Source of the DNA: Streptomyces monashensis
GTDB taxonomy: Bacteria > Actinomycetota > Actinomycetes > Streptomycetales > Streptomycetaceae
Direction: 5' to 3'
DNA length: 64,000 nt
Assembly: GCF_001866665.1 (NCBI RefSeq)
Contig: NZ_MLYO01000041.1
Coordinates: forward strand, 124,001-188,000
In this document: positions 1-9,186 of the stretch, piece after piece
How positions within the stretch are numbered: position 1 is the first letter of the stretch
How the letters are laid out: each line of letters starts with the position of its first letter
Notes under the pieces: model-generated
Seen by the model: only the letters and a program-made list of their open reading frames with translations
The model's database searches: none
Told to the model about the DNA's origin: nothing
Position numbers and translations under genes: made by a program

Positions 1-255
1 CGTCGACGCAGTCACAAGGGCTCCTCTCATCCGGTGCGCACCCGGACGGACCACGTTCCCCACCAGGGCACAGGCACACACCACAGCCTGCAACCGGAAC
101 CCTCCCCGGGTACGGTCCGGCGGCCGTCGGGGGCCTCGCCGGAGTCGTCACGCCAGGTCGCCGACCGGGTGCGGTACGAAGAGGAAGGTTTGAGTATGCG
201 CCCAGCGCGCAGTCGTTCCTGGGGAAGGCGGGCGATCGAGAACGGGAGCATGACC

Positions 256-1695
256 ATGACGTCGACCGGCGACGACGTGACGACAGGCCGGGCGGCCGAC
301 ATCACCGTGACCGACGAGGCGGCGGTCAGGCGGGCCACCAAGGCGGCCGCCCTCGGCAACGCCATGGAGTGGTACGACTTCGGCATCTACAGCTATCTGG
401 CCTCGACCATCGGAAAGGTCTTCTTTCCCTCGGGGAACGACACCGCCCAACTGCTCGGCTCCTTCGCGACGTTCGCGGTGGCCTTCCTGGTGCGTCCCGT
501 CGGCGGAATGGTCTTCGGCCCGCTCGGTGACAAGGTCGGCCGGCAGCGCATCCTCGCCATCACCATGATCATGATGGCGGTGGGTACCCTCGCCATCGGC
601 CTGATCCCCTCCCACGCGACGATCGGCCTGTGGGCCCCGGCCCTGCTGATCTTCTTCCGGCTGGTGCAGGGCTTCTCCACCGGCGGGGAGTACGGCGGAG
701 CCTCGACCTTCATCGCCGAGTACGCGCCGGACAGGCGGCGCGGCTTCTACGGCAGTTTCCTGGAGTTCGGCACACTCGCCGGGTACGTCGCGGCCTCCGG
801 TCTGGTCGTCGTCCTCAGCGGAGCCCTCAGCACGGAGCAGATGCTGCACTGGGGCTGGCGCATCCCGTTCCTGGTCGCGGCCCCGCTCGGCCTCATCGGC
901 GTGTACCTGCGGCTGAGGCTCGACGAGACACCGGCGTTCCGGAAGCTGGCGGCCGGCCGGACCACGGCGGGCGGGGCCGCCGACGCCGTCGACGCCGCGG
1001 AGACCTCGGCCACCGCCGACCTCGGCAAGATCTTCACCCGGTACTGGCGGCCGCTGGTGCTGTGCCTCACGCTCGTCGCGGCGTACAACATCACCGACTA
1101 CATGCTGCTGTCGTACATGCCGACGTACCTGTCGGACGAGCTCGGCTACGCCACCGACCACGGGCTGGGGATCCTGCTCATCGTGATGGTGCTTCAGATG
1201 TGCGTCATCAACCAGGTGGGACGGCTCTCGGACCGCTTCGGGCGCCGACCGCTGCTGATGACGGGCATGCTCGGCTTCCTCTTCCTGTCCGTGCCGTCCT
1301 TCCTCCTCATCCGGCAGGGCGACGTCGGCCTCATCGCGCTGGGCCTGGTGCTGATGGGGCTGTCCCTGGTGACGATGCTCGGCACGATGTCGGCCGCACT
1401 CCCGGCGATCTTCCCCACCCACGTCCGCTACGGTGCGCTCTCCGTCGCCTACAACCTCTCCACCTCGGTCTTCGGCGGCACGACCCCTCTGGTGATCACC
1501 GCCCTGATCGGCGCGTTCGGCACCAACCTCATGCCCGCCTACTACGCGACCGCCGCGGCGGCCGTCGGTGTCGTCGCCGTACTCTGCATGCGCGAAACGG
1601 CCAACCAGCCCCTGCCCGGCTCCCCGCCCGCCGTCGCCACGGAGGAGGAGGCCACCGGACTTCTTCAGACCGAGGCCCCGGACCGAACCGCATGA
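256..1695 (+). CDS. MHS-family metabolite:H+ symporter (MFS)
   Basis: Predicted 479-residue inner-membrane secondary transporter of the metabolite:H+ symporter branch of the MFS (ProP/KgtP/ShiA relatives), probably importing a small organic acid or osmolyte with protons. It opens with the typical EWYDFGIY segment in TM1. The loop 2-3 signature GPLGDKVGRQR is near residue 88 and a second copy, GRLSDRFGRRP, near residue 322. About 12 hydrophobic segments are visible, the usual number, and length is normal. The frame stays open upstream, but the ATG at 256 is preceded by GGGAG with 7 bases between, so I prefer it to the ATG at 250 or more distal starts. The substrate cannot be read from the sequence. 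Confidence 0.88.
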   Translation: MTSTGDDVTTGRAADITVTDEAAVRRATKAAALGNAMEWYDFGIYSYLASTIGKVFFPSGNDTAQLLGSFATFAVAFLVRPVGGMVFGPLGDKVGRQRILAITMIMMAVGTLAIGLIPSHATIGLWAPALLIFFRLVQGFSTGGEYGGASTFIAEYAPDRRRGFYGSFLEFGTLAGYVAASGLVVVLSGALSTEQMLHWGWRIPFLVAAPLGLIGVYLRLRLDETPAFRKLAAGRTTAGGAADAVDAAETSATADLGKIFTRYWRPLVLCLTLVAAYNITDYMLLSYMPTYLSDELGYATDHGLGILLIVMVLQMCVINQVGRLSDRFGRRPLLMTGMLGFLFLSVPSFLLIRQGDVGLIALGLVLMGLSLVTMLGTMSAALPAIFPTHVRYGALSVAYNLSTSVFGGTTPLVITALIGAFGTNLMPAYYATAAAAVGVVAVLCMRETANQPLPGSPPAVATEEEATGLLQTEAPDRTA

Positions 1696-1829
1696 CCCGG
1701 CCTGCCCGGTGGGTCGACGGGGTCGAGTCCGTGGAGACCGTGCGGAGGCATTCCGGTCGTTGTCGGAGGGGGCATGGTGACAGGGCAGGACGACGGCTGG
1801 GCCGGTATGGGCTGCGCGAGCGGTACGGG

Positions 1830-2149
1830 GGTGTGAGCACCTCGACGGCGGGCTGCCAGAGGGAACGTCGGTTTCGTACGGCGTCGTCGTCCTGCCGGCG
1901 CCCGGGCTCGGGGGTGGTGTGGCGCAGGAGGAAGGCGGCGAGGGCCGGGACGCCGCCGAGGAGGAACATGCCGCGCGGGCACGGTGTCCATCGTGGGGGG
2001 GCGAGGACCAGTCCGAAGACGGTCCGGGTGAACCCGTCCATGGCCCAACCGCCGAACGACCCCCAGAAGGCGTAGCGTTGGGCCGTGGTGAGGCGTTCGG
2101 GCCGGTGGGGAGCGGAGACGGACGCGCTGGTGCGGTCGTTGGTCGTCAC
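1830..2149 (-). pseudogene. MFS transporter remnant with internal deletion
   Basis: The reverse strand encodes a recognisable MFS amino terminus (about TTAQRYAFWGSFGGWAMDGF, then TVFGLVLAP). It then jumps directly to a later membrane segment (MFLLGGVPALAAFLLRHTTP) that in intact carriers lies well over 100 residues further on. After that the frame degenerates. I infer a sugar/organic-acid MFS carrier that lost TM2-TM5 and its carboxyl half. It points towards the intact symporter at 256-1695. The left limit is approximate. The rest of 1696-2356 shows no other gene. Confidence 0.6.
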
Positions 2150-2356
2150 GGGACCTCGATTCGGCTGTGGGGGGAGTGACGACGGGGCGGCGGCGCGGCG
2201 ATTCGTGTCCGGTGCGGATCAGCGTGCTCTCGTGCACACGCGGAGAGAAGTGCCCCGGCCGGGACAGTTCGTATGCGCGTCCCGCGGCGGTCGCACGCGC
2301 CCTGACCTCTCCCGACGTGGGGAATACGGCCACAGGCCGGCTGGTTGCACCCGGAC

Positions 2357-2917
2357 ATGCAGCGTGATCACGAACCGCCCGTCGGCATCCATCCTCTGCT
2401 GGCCGGACGGTTCAGCCCCTACCGGTTCGACCCGTCGGCCGGCGTGGACGACGACTGCCTGGGCCTGCTGCTGGAGGCCGCGCGATGGGCGCCGTCCGCC
2501 GGTAACTCCCAGCCCTGGGGCTTCTTCACCAGCCGGCCCGGTGAGCCGGAGCACGAGCGGGTGGTGCGTCACCTCGCACCCAGCTCGGCCCGGTGGGCGA
2601 CGGACGCGGGCCTGCTCGTCGTCACGCTGACGCACCGTCATGTCGACGAGACGCAGCTGCTGTACTCCGAGTTCGCGGACTACGACCTCGGTCAGGCCGT
2701 CGCCCACATGACCGTCCAGGCCCAGGCGATGGGACTGGCGGCCCATCAGTTCCGCGCCTTCGACCTGGAAGGCCTCACCAAAGAGCTGAGCCCGAACCCG
2801 GGATGGGCGATCGTGTCCATGATCGCGTTGGGGAAGGCGGCCGAAGTGCCGTCGGAGCGCCGCGACCGGCGCAGCGTCGCCGATCTGCTCTCCGCTCCCT
2901 GGACCCTGCCGGAGTAG
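2357..2917 (+). CDS. nitroreductase family protein
   Basis: Predicted 186-residue FMN-dependent nitroreductase-family oxidoreductase, cytosolic and probably dimeric. The FMN-binding signature RWAPSAGNSQPW lies near residue 35. The central helix (YDLGQAVAHMTVQAQAMGLA) and the late IALGKAAEVP...RRSVADLL segment are typical of the family, and length is normal. A TTG at 2345 in the same frame is an alternative start; neither has a strong ribosome site. It stands alone between an MFS remnant and the phospholipase gene. Substrate (nitroaromatic, quinone or flavin) is not deducible. Confidence 0.85.
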   Translation: MQRDHEPPVGIHPLLAGRFSPYRFDPSAGVDDDCLGLLLEAARWAPSAGNSQPWGFFTSRPGEPEHERVVRHLAPSSARWATDAGLLVVTLTHRHVDETQLLYSEFADYDLGQAVAHMTVQAQAMGLAAHQFRAFDLEGLTKELSPNPGWAIVSMIALGKAAEVPSERRDRRSVADLLSAPWTLPE

Positions 2918-3098
2918 GCCCAGCCTGAGTAGCCCTGCTTCAGCAGCCGTGCCGGAGTGGTGCGGAGGAGCCCTGTCCCGCGTCACACCCGCAATGGTTC
3001 CGGGATGTTGGGAAAGCGGTTACCGAGGCGTAGCGGACGGACGCCCGTCACCCCTAGGCTCTGCGCGACCACCACCGAGCACTGCCGGAAGGATTGGC

Positions 3099-4166
3099 AT
3101 GCGCATGATTGGCCGAAGAGTGCGGCTCCTGATGCTGGCCGTCTCGGCTCTACTGCTTGCCGCGACAACGATGCCGGCCGCCCACGCCGCCGACCGTGCC
3201 GGGGCGACGCTGGCCGAGGTGTCCGGCACCGGCATCCACAACACGTACGACGACAAGTCGGCGTACACCTACCTCGCCGACGCCCTGGACACCGGTACCT
3301 CCCTGGTGGAACTGGACGCCTGGGCCAACGTGTTCACCGGCAAGTGGAACGTGAGCCACAGCAACCCGCTCGGCAGCGACAACAACTGCGTCCAGGCGAG
3401 CACGGCCGCCGACCTCTACACCGGCAACCGCAACCAGAACCTGGACAGTTGCCTCGACGACATCCGGATCTGGCTGCAGGCCCACCCCACCGGCCACCCG
3501 ATCATGGTCAAGATCGAGATGAAGAACGGGTTCGACAACGTCCTCGGCATGAACCCGACCTCGTTCGACGCCTACGTCAAGTCCCACCTCGGCAGCGCCC
3601 TCTACACCCCCGCCGACCTGCTGACCAAGGGCGACGGCAGCCGCTACCCGGACCTCGACAGCGCCGCCCGCGCGAACAACTGGGCCGGAAACACCGCCCT
3701 GAACGGCAAGGCGATCGTGGAGATCATCCCCGGCACCTTCGAGCAGGCCGTCGACCCCGCCTCCACCTGGGTGGACGTCGTCTACGCCCAGCACCTCAAG
3801 GACCTGGCCGCCGCCGGGGCCATCGACCAGGCCGCCGTCTTCCCCAGCGTGCTCGGCGCGCAGGCGGTGGACCCGCGCACGCGCTACGGCGACACCACCC
3901 TGCGCCCCTGGTTCGTGGTCTTCGACGCGGACGCGGCCGCGTGGGTCGGCGACGGCGACACCCAGTGGTACGACACCAATCACTACCTGACGGTCGTCAC
4001 CGACGCCTACGACGTGTCGCCCGCCCTCAGCTCGTCCGACCCCTCCCTCGCCGACGCCGGCGCCCGGGTCGCCGAACTCGCTTCGGACGGCGCCTCGTAC
4101 ATCTCCACCGACTGGATCACCGCCCCGGCGAACGGCGTGCTCGGCGAGGTGCTCACCCGTGGCTGA
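3099..4166 (+). CDS. secreted Ca2+-dependent-type phosphatidylinositol phospholipase C
   Basis: Predicted 355-residue secreted PI-specific phospholipase C of the Streptomyces (S. antibioticus-like) metal-dependent class, cleaving phosphatidylinositol and possibly GPI anchors. A Sec signal peptide (arginine-rich start, hydrophobic core, cleavage near AHAAD) covers about 30 residues. Two probable catalytic histidines lie in GIHNTYDD (His47) and NVSHSNP (His87), 40 residues apart, close to the spacing in the family; the acidic ELDAW motif lies between. Start: GGAAGGA sits 5 bases before ATG 3099. The stop overlaps the GTG of the next gene by 8 bases, implying translational coupling with the GH92 mannosidase. 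Confidence 0.87.
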   Translation: MRMIGRRVRLLMLAVSALLLAATTMPAAHAADRAGATLAEVSGTGIHNTYDDKSAYTYLADALDTGTSLVELDAWANVFTGKWNVSHSNPLGSDNNCVQASTAADLYTGNRNQNLDSCLDDIRIWLQAHPTGHPIMVKIEMKNGFDNVLGMNPTSFDAYVKSHLGSALYTPADLLTKGDGSRYPDLDSAARANNWAGNTALNGKAIVEIIPGTFEQAVDPASTWVDVVYAQHLKDLAAAGAIDQAAVFPSVLGAQAVDPRTRYGDTTLRPWFVVFDADAAAWVGDGDTQWYDTNHYLTVVTDAYDVSPALSSSDPSLADAGARVAELASDGASYISTDWITAPANGVLGEVLTRG

Positions 4167-6828
4167 CGCCCCGAACTCCCGCACGCTGCTGAGGTTCCTG
4201 GCGGCCGGGGTGACGGCTCTCGCCTTCGCCCTGCCCGGCCAACTCGCCCCGTCGGCGCGCGCCGCGACGGCCGTCGCCGACCCGGTGCCGCTGGTCAATC
4301 CGTACATCGGCACCGGCTCCAACAGCGACTTCAGCGCCGGGAACACCTTTCCCGGCGCCGACGTCCCGCACGGCATGGTCCAGTGGTCCCCGGACACCAC
4401 GTCGCGGCCCAAGGGCGGCGGCTACAACTACGCCGATTCCGCCGTCTCCGGCTTCAGCCTCACCCATGTCTCCGGCGTCGGCTGCGACGCGGCCGGGGAT
4501 CTGCCCATCCTGCCCGTGGTCGGCTCGATCGGCTCCGACCCCGGCTCCACGACGGCGTCGTTCTCCCACGCGAACGAGACGGCGTCACCCGGCTCCTACT
4601 CCGTCTCCCTCGGCAACGGCACCGGCGTGGCACTCACCACGACCACGCACGCGGGGATCGGCCAGTTCAGCTTCCCCGCCTCCACCCAGGCCGACCTGCT
4701 CCTCAAACTGAACGGCACGCAGACCCCGTACGCCTCCTCGACGCTGAACGTGACCGGTGACGACACGGTGACCGGCTCGGTGACCAGCACCGGCTTCTGC
4801 GAGGCCACCAACCCCTTCACGCTCTACTTCGCCCTCAGCTTCGACCACCCCTTCACGGCCAGCGGCGGCTACAGCGGCGGCGAGTACCTCACGTTCGACA
4901 CCACGAGCAGCCGCACGGTCGAGGCCAGGGTCGGCATCTCCTACACGTCGACGGCCGAGGCGGCCGCCAACCGGGACGCGGAGGTCACCGGCAAGAGCTT
5001 CGCCGACGTGAAGTCCGCCGCGGCGACGGCCTGGCGCGACGAACTGTCGAAGATCACGGTGAGCGGCGGCACCAGCGACCAGCAGCACGTCTTCTACACC
5101 GCCCTCTACCACGCCTCCCTCTTCCCCAGCGTGGTCAGCGATGCCGACGGCTCCTACCGCGGCTACGACGGCGCCGTGCACACCGTGACCAGCGGCCACC
5201 GCGCCCAGTACACCGACTTCTCCAACTGGGACACCTACCGCTCGCAGGCCCAGCTCACCGCGCTGCTCGACCCGTCGGCCGCCTCCGACATGGCGCAGTC
5301 GATCGTCAACGACTACCAGCAGGGCGGCACGCTCACCAAGTGGGGCATGAACACCGGCGAGACGCACATCATGGTCGGCGATCCGGCCGTGCCCGTGCTG
5401 GCCGACTACTACGCCTTCGGCGCACGCGACTTCGACACCGCCACGGCCCTGTCCGCCATGATCAAGGAGCAGACCACCGACACCGACGTCACCCCTGGCG
5501 TGACCTACCTGGACTCGTTCGGCTATCTGCCCACCAACTCGCTGTACGGCTGCTGCCACGAATACGCCACCACCTCCACCCAACTGGAGTACGACACGGA
5601 CGACTTCGCCCTGTCGGCGTTCGCGGGCGCACTCGGCGACAGCGCGGACCGCAAGAAGTTCCAGGACCGCGCACAGGACTGGCAGAACATCTTCAACACG
5701 TCGTCCGGCTACATCCAGCCACGCCACTCCAACGGCCGCTGGATGGACGGTTTCAACGCCAAGCTGATCACCGGCACGTCGAGCAACGACTTCGCCGAGG
5801 GCGACGCCTTCACGTATACGCCGATGATCCCCTTCAACGTGGCCAAGCTGGCGTCCCTGGAGGGCGGCGCCTCCTCCCTGGCGTCGTACCTGGACAGCGT
5901 GCTCAGCGGCTACCAGGGCCTGGGCAGTGTGATCGGCACCCAGTCCAACATGGGCAACGAACCCAGCATCGGGCTGCCGTGGGAGTACGACTGGGTCGGT
6001 GAGCCGTACAGGACGCAGTCCACCGTGCGTGCCGTCCAGGACCAGCTGTGGACCAACGCCGCCGGCGGCGAGCCGGGCAACGACGACCTCGGTGAGATGA
6101 GCGCCTGGTACGTCTGGTCCGCGCTCGGCCTCTACCCGGAGACGCCGGGCACCGCCGACCTGGCCCTCGGCAGCCCGCTGTTCACCTCGGCCGTGGTCAC
6201 GGCGGGCGGGCACACGCTGACCGTCAACGCCCCTGCGGCGTCGGACGGTTCGCCGTACGTCCAGGCCCTGACGCTCAACGGTGGCGCGTGGAACAAGGCC
6301 TATGTGCCGGCCTCCTTCCTCGGCTCGTCCGCGGAGCTGGACTTCACCCTCTCCTCGACCGCCGACACCCAGTGGGCGTCGGACACCTCGGCCGCACCGC
6401 CCTCCTACGACGGCACCCCGGGCACGGGCGTGGCTCAGCCCGCCGGACCGCTCATCGAGACGGCCACCGGCAAGTGCGTCGACGACGCCGGGGCCGGGAC
6501 GTCGAACGGCACGGCCATCCAGATCTACACCTGCAACGGCAGCGACGCACAGACCTGGAAGGCCGTCCCCGACGGCACCCTCCAGGTGCTGAACGACTGC
6601 ATGGACGTCACCGGCGGCGCGACGACCTCCGGCACGAAGATCCAACTCCACACCTGCAACGGCACCGAGGCCCAGCGGTGGCAGCCCGACAGCACGGGTG
6701 AACTCGTCAACCCGGTCTCGGGGCTCTGTCTCACCGATGCGAGCGACGGAGCCACGGACAAGACCCGGTTGACCCTCGCCACGTGCACGGGGAGTGCCGG
6801 CCAGCGCTGGACCCTGCCGTCCTCGTGA
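4159..6828 (+). CDS. secreted GH92 alpha-1,2-mannosidase with C-terminal ricin-type lectin domain
   Basis: Predicted 889-residue exported exo-alpha-mannosidase. A signal peptide (to about residue 36, PSARAATA) is followed by the GH92 catalytic region. This carries YIGTG...FPGADVPHGMVQWSPDT at the start, FSNWDTYRSQ, the NEP motif near residue 600 (predicted acid) and GNDDLGEMSAWYVW near residue 640 (predicted base/metal site). The last 130 residues form a ricin B trefoil with three Q-x-W repeats (AQTWK, AQRWQ, GQRWT), likely a carbohydrate-binding module. The GTG start lies inside the end of the phospholipase gene, so both proteins are probably made together. GH92 enzymes are calcium-dependent and trim mannoside ends of glycans. 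Confidence 0.92.
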   Translation: MADAPNSRTLLRFLAAGVTALAFALPGQLAPSARAATAVADPVPLVNPYIGTGSNSDFSAGNTFPGADVPHGMVQWSPDTTSRPKGGGYNYADSAVSGFSLTHVSGVGCDAAGDLPILPVVGSIGSDPGSTTASFSHANETASPGSYSVSLGNGTGVALTTTTHAGIGQFSFPASTQADLLLKLNGTQTPYASSTLNVTGDDTVTGSVTSTGFCEATNPFTLYFALSFDHPFTASGGYSGGEYLTFDTTSSRTVEARVGISYTSTAEAAANRDAEVTGKSFADVKSAAATAWRDELSKITVSGGTSDQQHVFYTALYHASLFPSVVSDADGSYRGYDGAVHTVTSGHRAQYTDFSNWDTYRSQAQLTALLDPSAASDMAQSIVNDYQQGGTLTKWGMNTGETHIMVGDPAVPVLADYYAFGARDFDTATALSAMIKEQTTDTDVTPGVTYLDSFGYLPTNSLYGCCHEYATTSTQLEYDTDDFALSAFAGALGDSADRKKFQDRAQDWQNIFNTSSGYIQPRHSNGRWMDGFNAKLITGTSSNDFAEGDAFTYTPMIPFNVAKLASLEGGASSLASYLDSVLSGYQGLGSVIGTQSNMGNEPSIGLPWEYDWVGEPYRTQSTVRAVQDQLWTNAAGGEPGNDDLGEMSAWYVWSALGLYPETPGTADLALGSPLFTSAVVTAGGHTLTVNAPAASDGSPYVQALTLNGGAWNKAYVPASFLGSSAELDFTLSSTADTQWASDTSAAPPSYDGTPGTGVAQPAGPLIETATGKCVDDAGAGTSNGTAIQIYTCNGSDAQTWKAVPDGTLQVLNDCMDVTGGATTSGTKIQLHTCNGTEAQRWQPDSTGELVNPVSGLCLTDASDGATDKTRLTLATCTGSAGQRWTLPSS

Positions 6829-6837
6829 GGCGGATCG

Positions 6838-8268
6838 TCAGTGGTGTGCGGCGGACGTGGTGGTGTACGGGGACGCGGCGTGCTGGGCGGCGTACAGGAG
6901 CGCCGGTTCCATCTTCGGCCAGAAGTAGCTGTCCTGGCAGGAGAACGGCGGTGTGAAGCCGTCGCAGCCGACGCCGTTGCTGTCGCCGATCTCGATGGTG
7001 AAGCTGGCGAGGCCGAGCTTGTCGTACGTCCAGTCGTCGGTTCCGCCCGAGGCGTTGTAGAGGATCTCGCCCGCCTGGCCGTACTGGTAGCCGGTCAGCG
7101 AGGCCATGTGCGCGGCCAGCGCGCGCAGGGCGGTGTCGTTGCCGGTGTGCACGGTGGAGTCGTACTCCCAGGGGAAGAGCACCATGCTGGCGTCGCTGTG
7201 CAGGGTGATCATCATGCCCTTGGTGTCCGACGGCGCCGGGGCGGTGTCGCCCGTGCCGGTGCGGACCGCGGGGAACAGCTCGCGGAAGAGGTTCTCCAGA
7301 GCGCTGTTCTCCACCTCGGAGTCGCCCGAGGGACCGTCGTAGGTCTGGTCGCAGGGCGCGCTGGACGTGCCGGAGGTGTTCCAGTGGGTGTCGGCGTTGC
7401 GGTTGAGGTCGACGCCGATCTGGCTGTAGGCGCTCACGCCGCATTGGGAGCCGTGCGTGTCGTCGGCGTTCTTGCGCTGGAGGACGGGGTTGTCGCCGCC
7501 CGCCGCGACCATGTCGACGCCGTCGGGGTTGGCGTCGGGCACCACCCACATCTCGGTGGTGTCCATCAGCTTGGTGATCGCCGCGTCCTTGCCGTAGCCG
7601 CTGGTCAGTGCGTCGATCCAGCGCCACGACATCTCACCGGTCGTCAGTTCGCGGGCGTGGATCTGGCTCATCAGGAAGAACCGCGGCTTGGCCGAGTTCG
7701 GGCTGAGCGCGCAGTCGCCCGCCTGGAGTTTGGTGATGCATATCGCCTTGAGGTCGCGGCCGCCGTGCCCGTGCTGTTTGAGCCAGGACTGACCGTACGT
7801 CACCACCTTGGCGAGATCGGGGTGTTGGGACGCGGTGTCGTCCAGATGCGAGTACTGCGCGGTGACCGTGTGGTAGCCCCCGTCGAAGGTGTCGCCCGCG
7901 GCGGCGCGCGTCCTCGCGGTGGGGGAGGGAACCGCTTCGGTCAGCGTGGTGGCGATGGCGGGGGTGAAGCCGAGCCGCCGCAGTCCGGCCGCGGTGGAGG
8001 CGTCGCCGGAGACGAACAGGGCGTTGCCCTGCCGCTTCTCCAGAAGGTCGTACCCGGAGTCGACGAGCCGCTCGGCGTCGGCGAGCGGATTGCGTGTGGG
8101 CACACGGTAGATGACGACCGTACGGTGCCCGCCGTGGGCCCGGCCGGTGGTGGTGGCGCGGCCCGCTGTGGCGTCCGCGCCGGTGCCGGCCTGCGCCACC
8201 TGCGGCAGCAGGGCCGCGGCGACGATGACGGCACCGGCGGTCAGGCCCGCCAGGCGTTTGTATGCCAT
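6838..8268 (-). CDS. secreted M14 zinc carboxypeptidase
   Basis: Predicted 476-residue exported metallocarboxypeptidase. A signal peptide ends near VAQAG, followed by a propeptide-like region of about 100 residues and the M14 fold. Zinc ligands are His204 and Glu207 (HARE motif) and His357 (TLHSDAS). DLNRN provides the carboxylate-binding arginine, and FTIEIGD with Glu426 is the predicted general base. Length fits the Streptomyces carboxypeptidase T/SG group. The ATG at 8268 was chosen because the signal peptide begins there. A much longer open frame upstream has no protein-like features. It ends 9 bases from the convergent mannosidase gene. Confidence 0.92.
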   Translation of the reverse strand: MAYKRLAGLTAGAVIVAAALLPQVAQAGTGADATAGRATTTGRAHGGHRTVVIYRVPTRNPLADAERLVDSGYDLLEKRQGNALFVSGDASTAAGLRRLGFTPAIATTLTEAVPSPTARTRAAAGDTFDGGYHTVTAQYSHLDDTASQHPDLAKVVTYGQSWLKQHGHGGRDLKAICITKLQAGDCALSPNSAKPRFFLMSQIHARELTTGEMSWRWIDALTSGYGKDAAITKLMDTTEMWVVPDANPDGVDMVAAGGDNPVLQRKNADDTHGSQCGVSAYSQIGVDLNRNADTHWNTSGTSSAPCDQTYDGPSGDSEVENSALENLFRELFPAVRTGTGDTAPAPSDTKGMMITLHSDASMVLFPWEYDSTVHTGNDTALRALAAHMASLTGYQYGQAGEILYNASGGTDDWTYDKLGLASFTIEIGDSNGVGCDGFTPPFSCQDSYFWPKMEPALLYAAQHAASPYTTTSAAHH

Positions 8269-8374
8269 GGAGGTGACCTTTCGTGGGGGATGGTCGTTCT
8301 CAATATGGCATGTCCATGGCGATAGTGGTACGGGGTGCGCGGCATCGGGCTGTCGGGGCAGGCGTGGAACGAGC

Positions 8375-9128
8375 CGAGGAGGCAAGGTCGCGTTCTGGGG
8401 ATCTCCGGGCGCACCGTGGTGCGCCGTGCGGCACCGCTGTTCCACGACGGAACGCCGCGAGCCACGGCCGTGCGCGACCCCGCGTGGTTCCCCGATCTGA
8501 TTCCGCTCGCCCTGCGCATCCGATGCGAGCCCCACCGGATCAGCGCCATCGCCGCCACGTCGGCACGCCGCCCCGACACGATCCGGGTGGGCGTCCTCGG
8601 CGGCGGCGACGAAGTCTGCGCCGTGCTGTTCCTGGCCGGGCCGGACGCCCGCAACACGCTGCTGCTGCGCGCCCCCCACATCCGCCGTCCGGTCGTGGAC
8701 CTCCCACGTGCTGCTGCGGGTCTTCCCGGCCGGCTTCGACTGGAGCGGCGGTCTGCCGTCGGAGACCGGGCTGACCGGCCAGCGACAGGATGCCCCGGCC
8801 GCGCCCACCCGCTCCGCCCTCCAGTCCGTCGCCCAACGGCTGATCGCCGCACTCATCGAGGACGGGCGGGCCCCGTACACCGACCTCGCCCGCCGCCTGG
8901 AGGCACATCTGGGCGGCCAGCCCCCCGCTCGCGACCGAAGCCGATCTCGCCCGGCCGGGTATCCGGACCGAGGCAGTGCTGTGGATCGGTGTCGCACCCG
9001 GCGGCCTGGAGGAGACGGGCCGACAGCTCAGCCGCCACCCGCAGGTCCGCTTCGTCTCCGCCATCGAGGTCACCCCCCTCCTCACCGGGGTCAAAAGGAC
9101 CGGCCCGGTCCGGCCGGGCAGTCTCTGA
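8375..9128 (+). pseudogene. frameshifted Lrp/AsnC-family regulator
   Basis: Three successive frames together read as an AsnC-type regulator. Frame one gives LGISGRTVVRR (HTH) through RNTLLLR, frame two gives SWTSHVLLRVFPAGFDWSGG to YTDLARRLEAHLG, and frame three gives TEADLARPGIRTEAVLWIGV to the TGA at 9126-9128. The first shift falls at a run of six C (8672-8677). The second lies near another C6 run (about 8921-8926) and also lacks roughly 25 residues of the second HTH. The amino-terminal helices are missing too. I call it a genuine pseudogene because deletions accompany the shifts. Confidence 0.72.
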
Positions 9129-9186
9129 GCGCCAACCGATCCCTGCCGCCCGGTGACTTCACGGCGTCAACGATTCGGAGGCAGAC

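Noticed and set aside
148..1422. Long minus-strand frame opposite the symporter
   Set aside because: Antisense shadow of the membrane protein, with His/Asp/Arg-rich nonsense composition.
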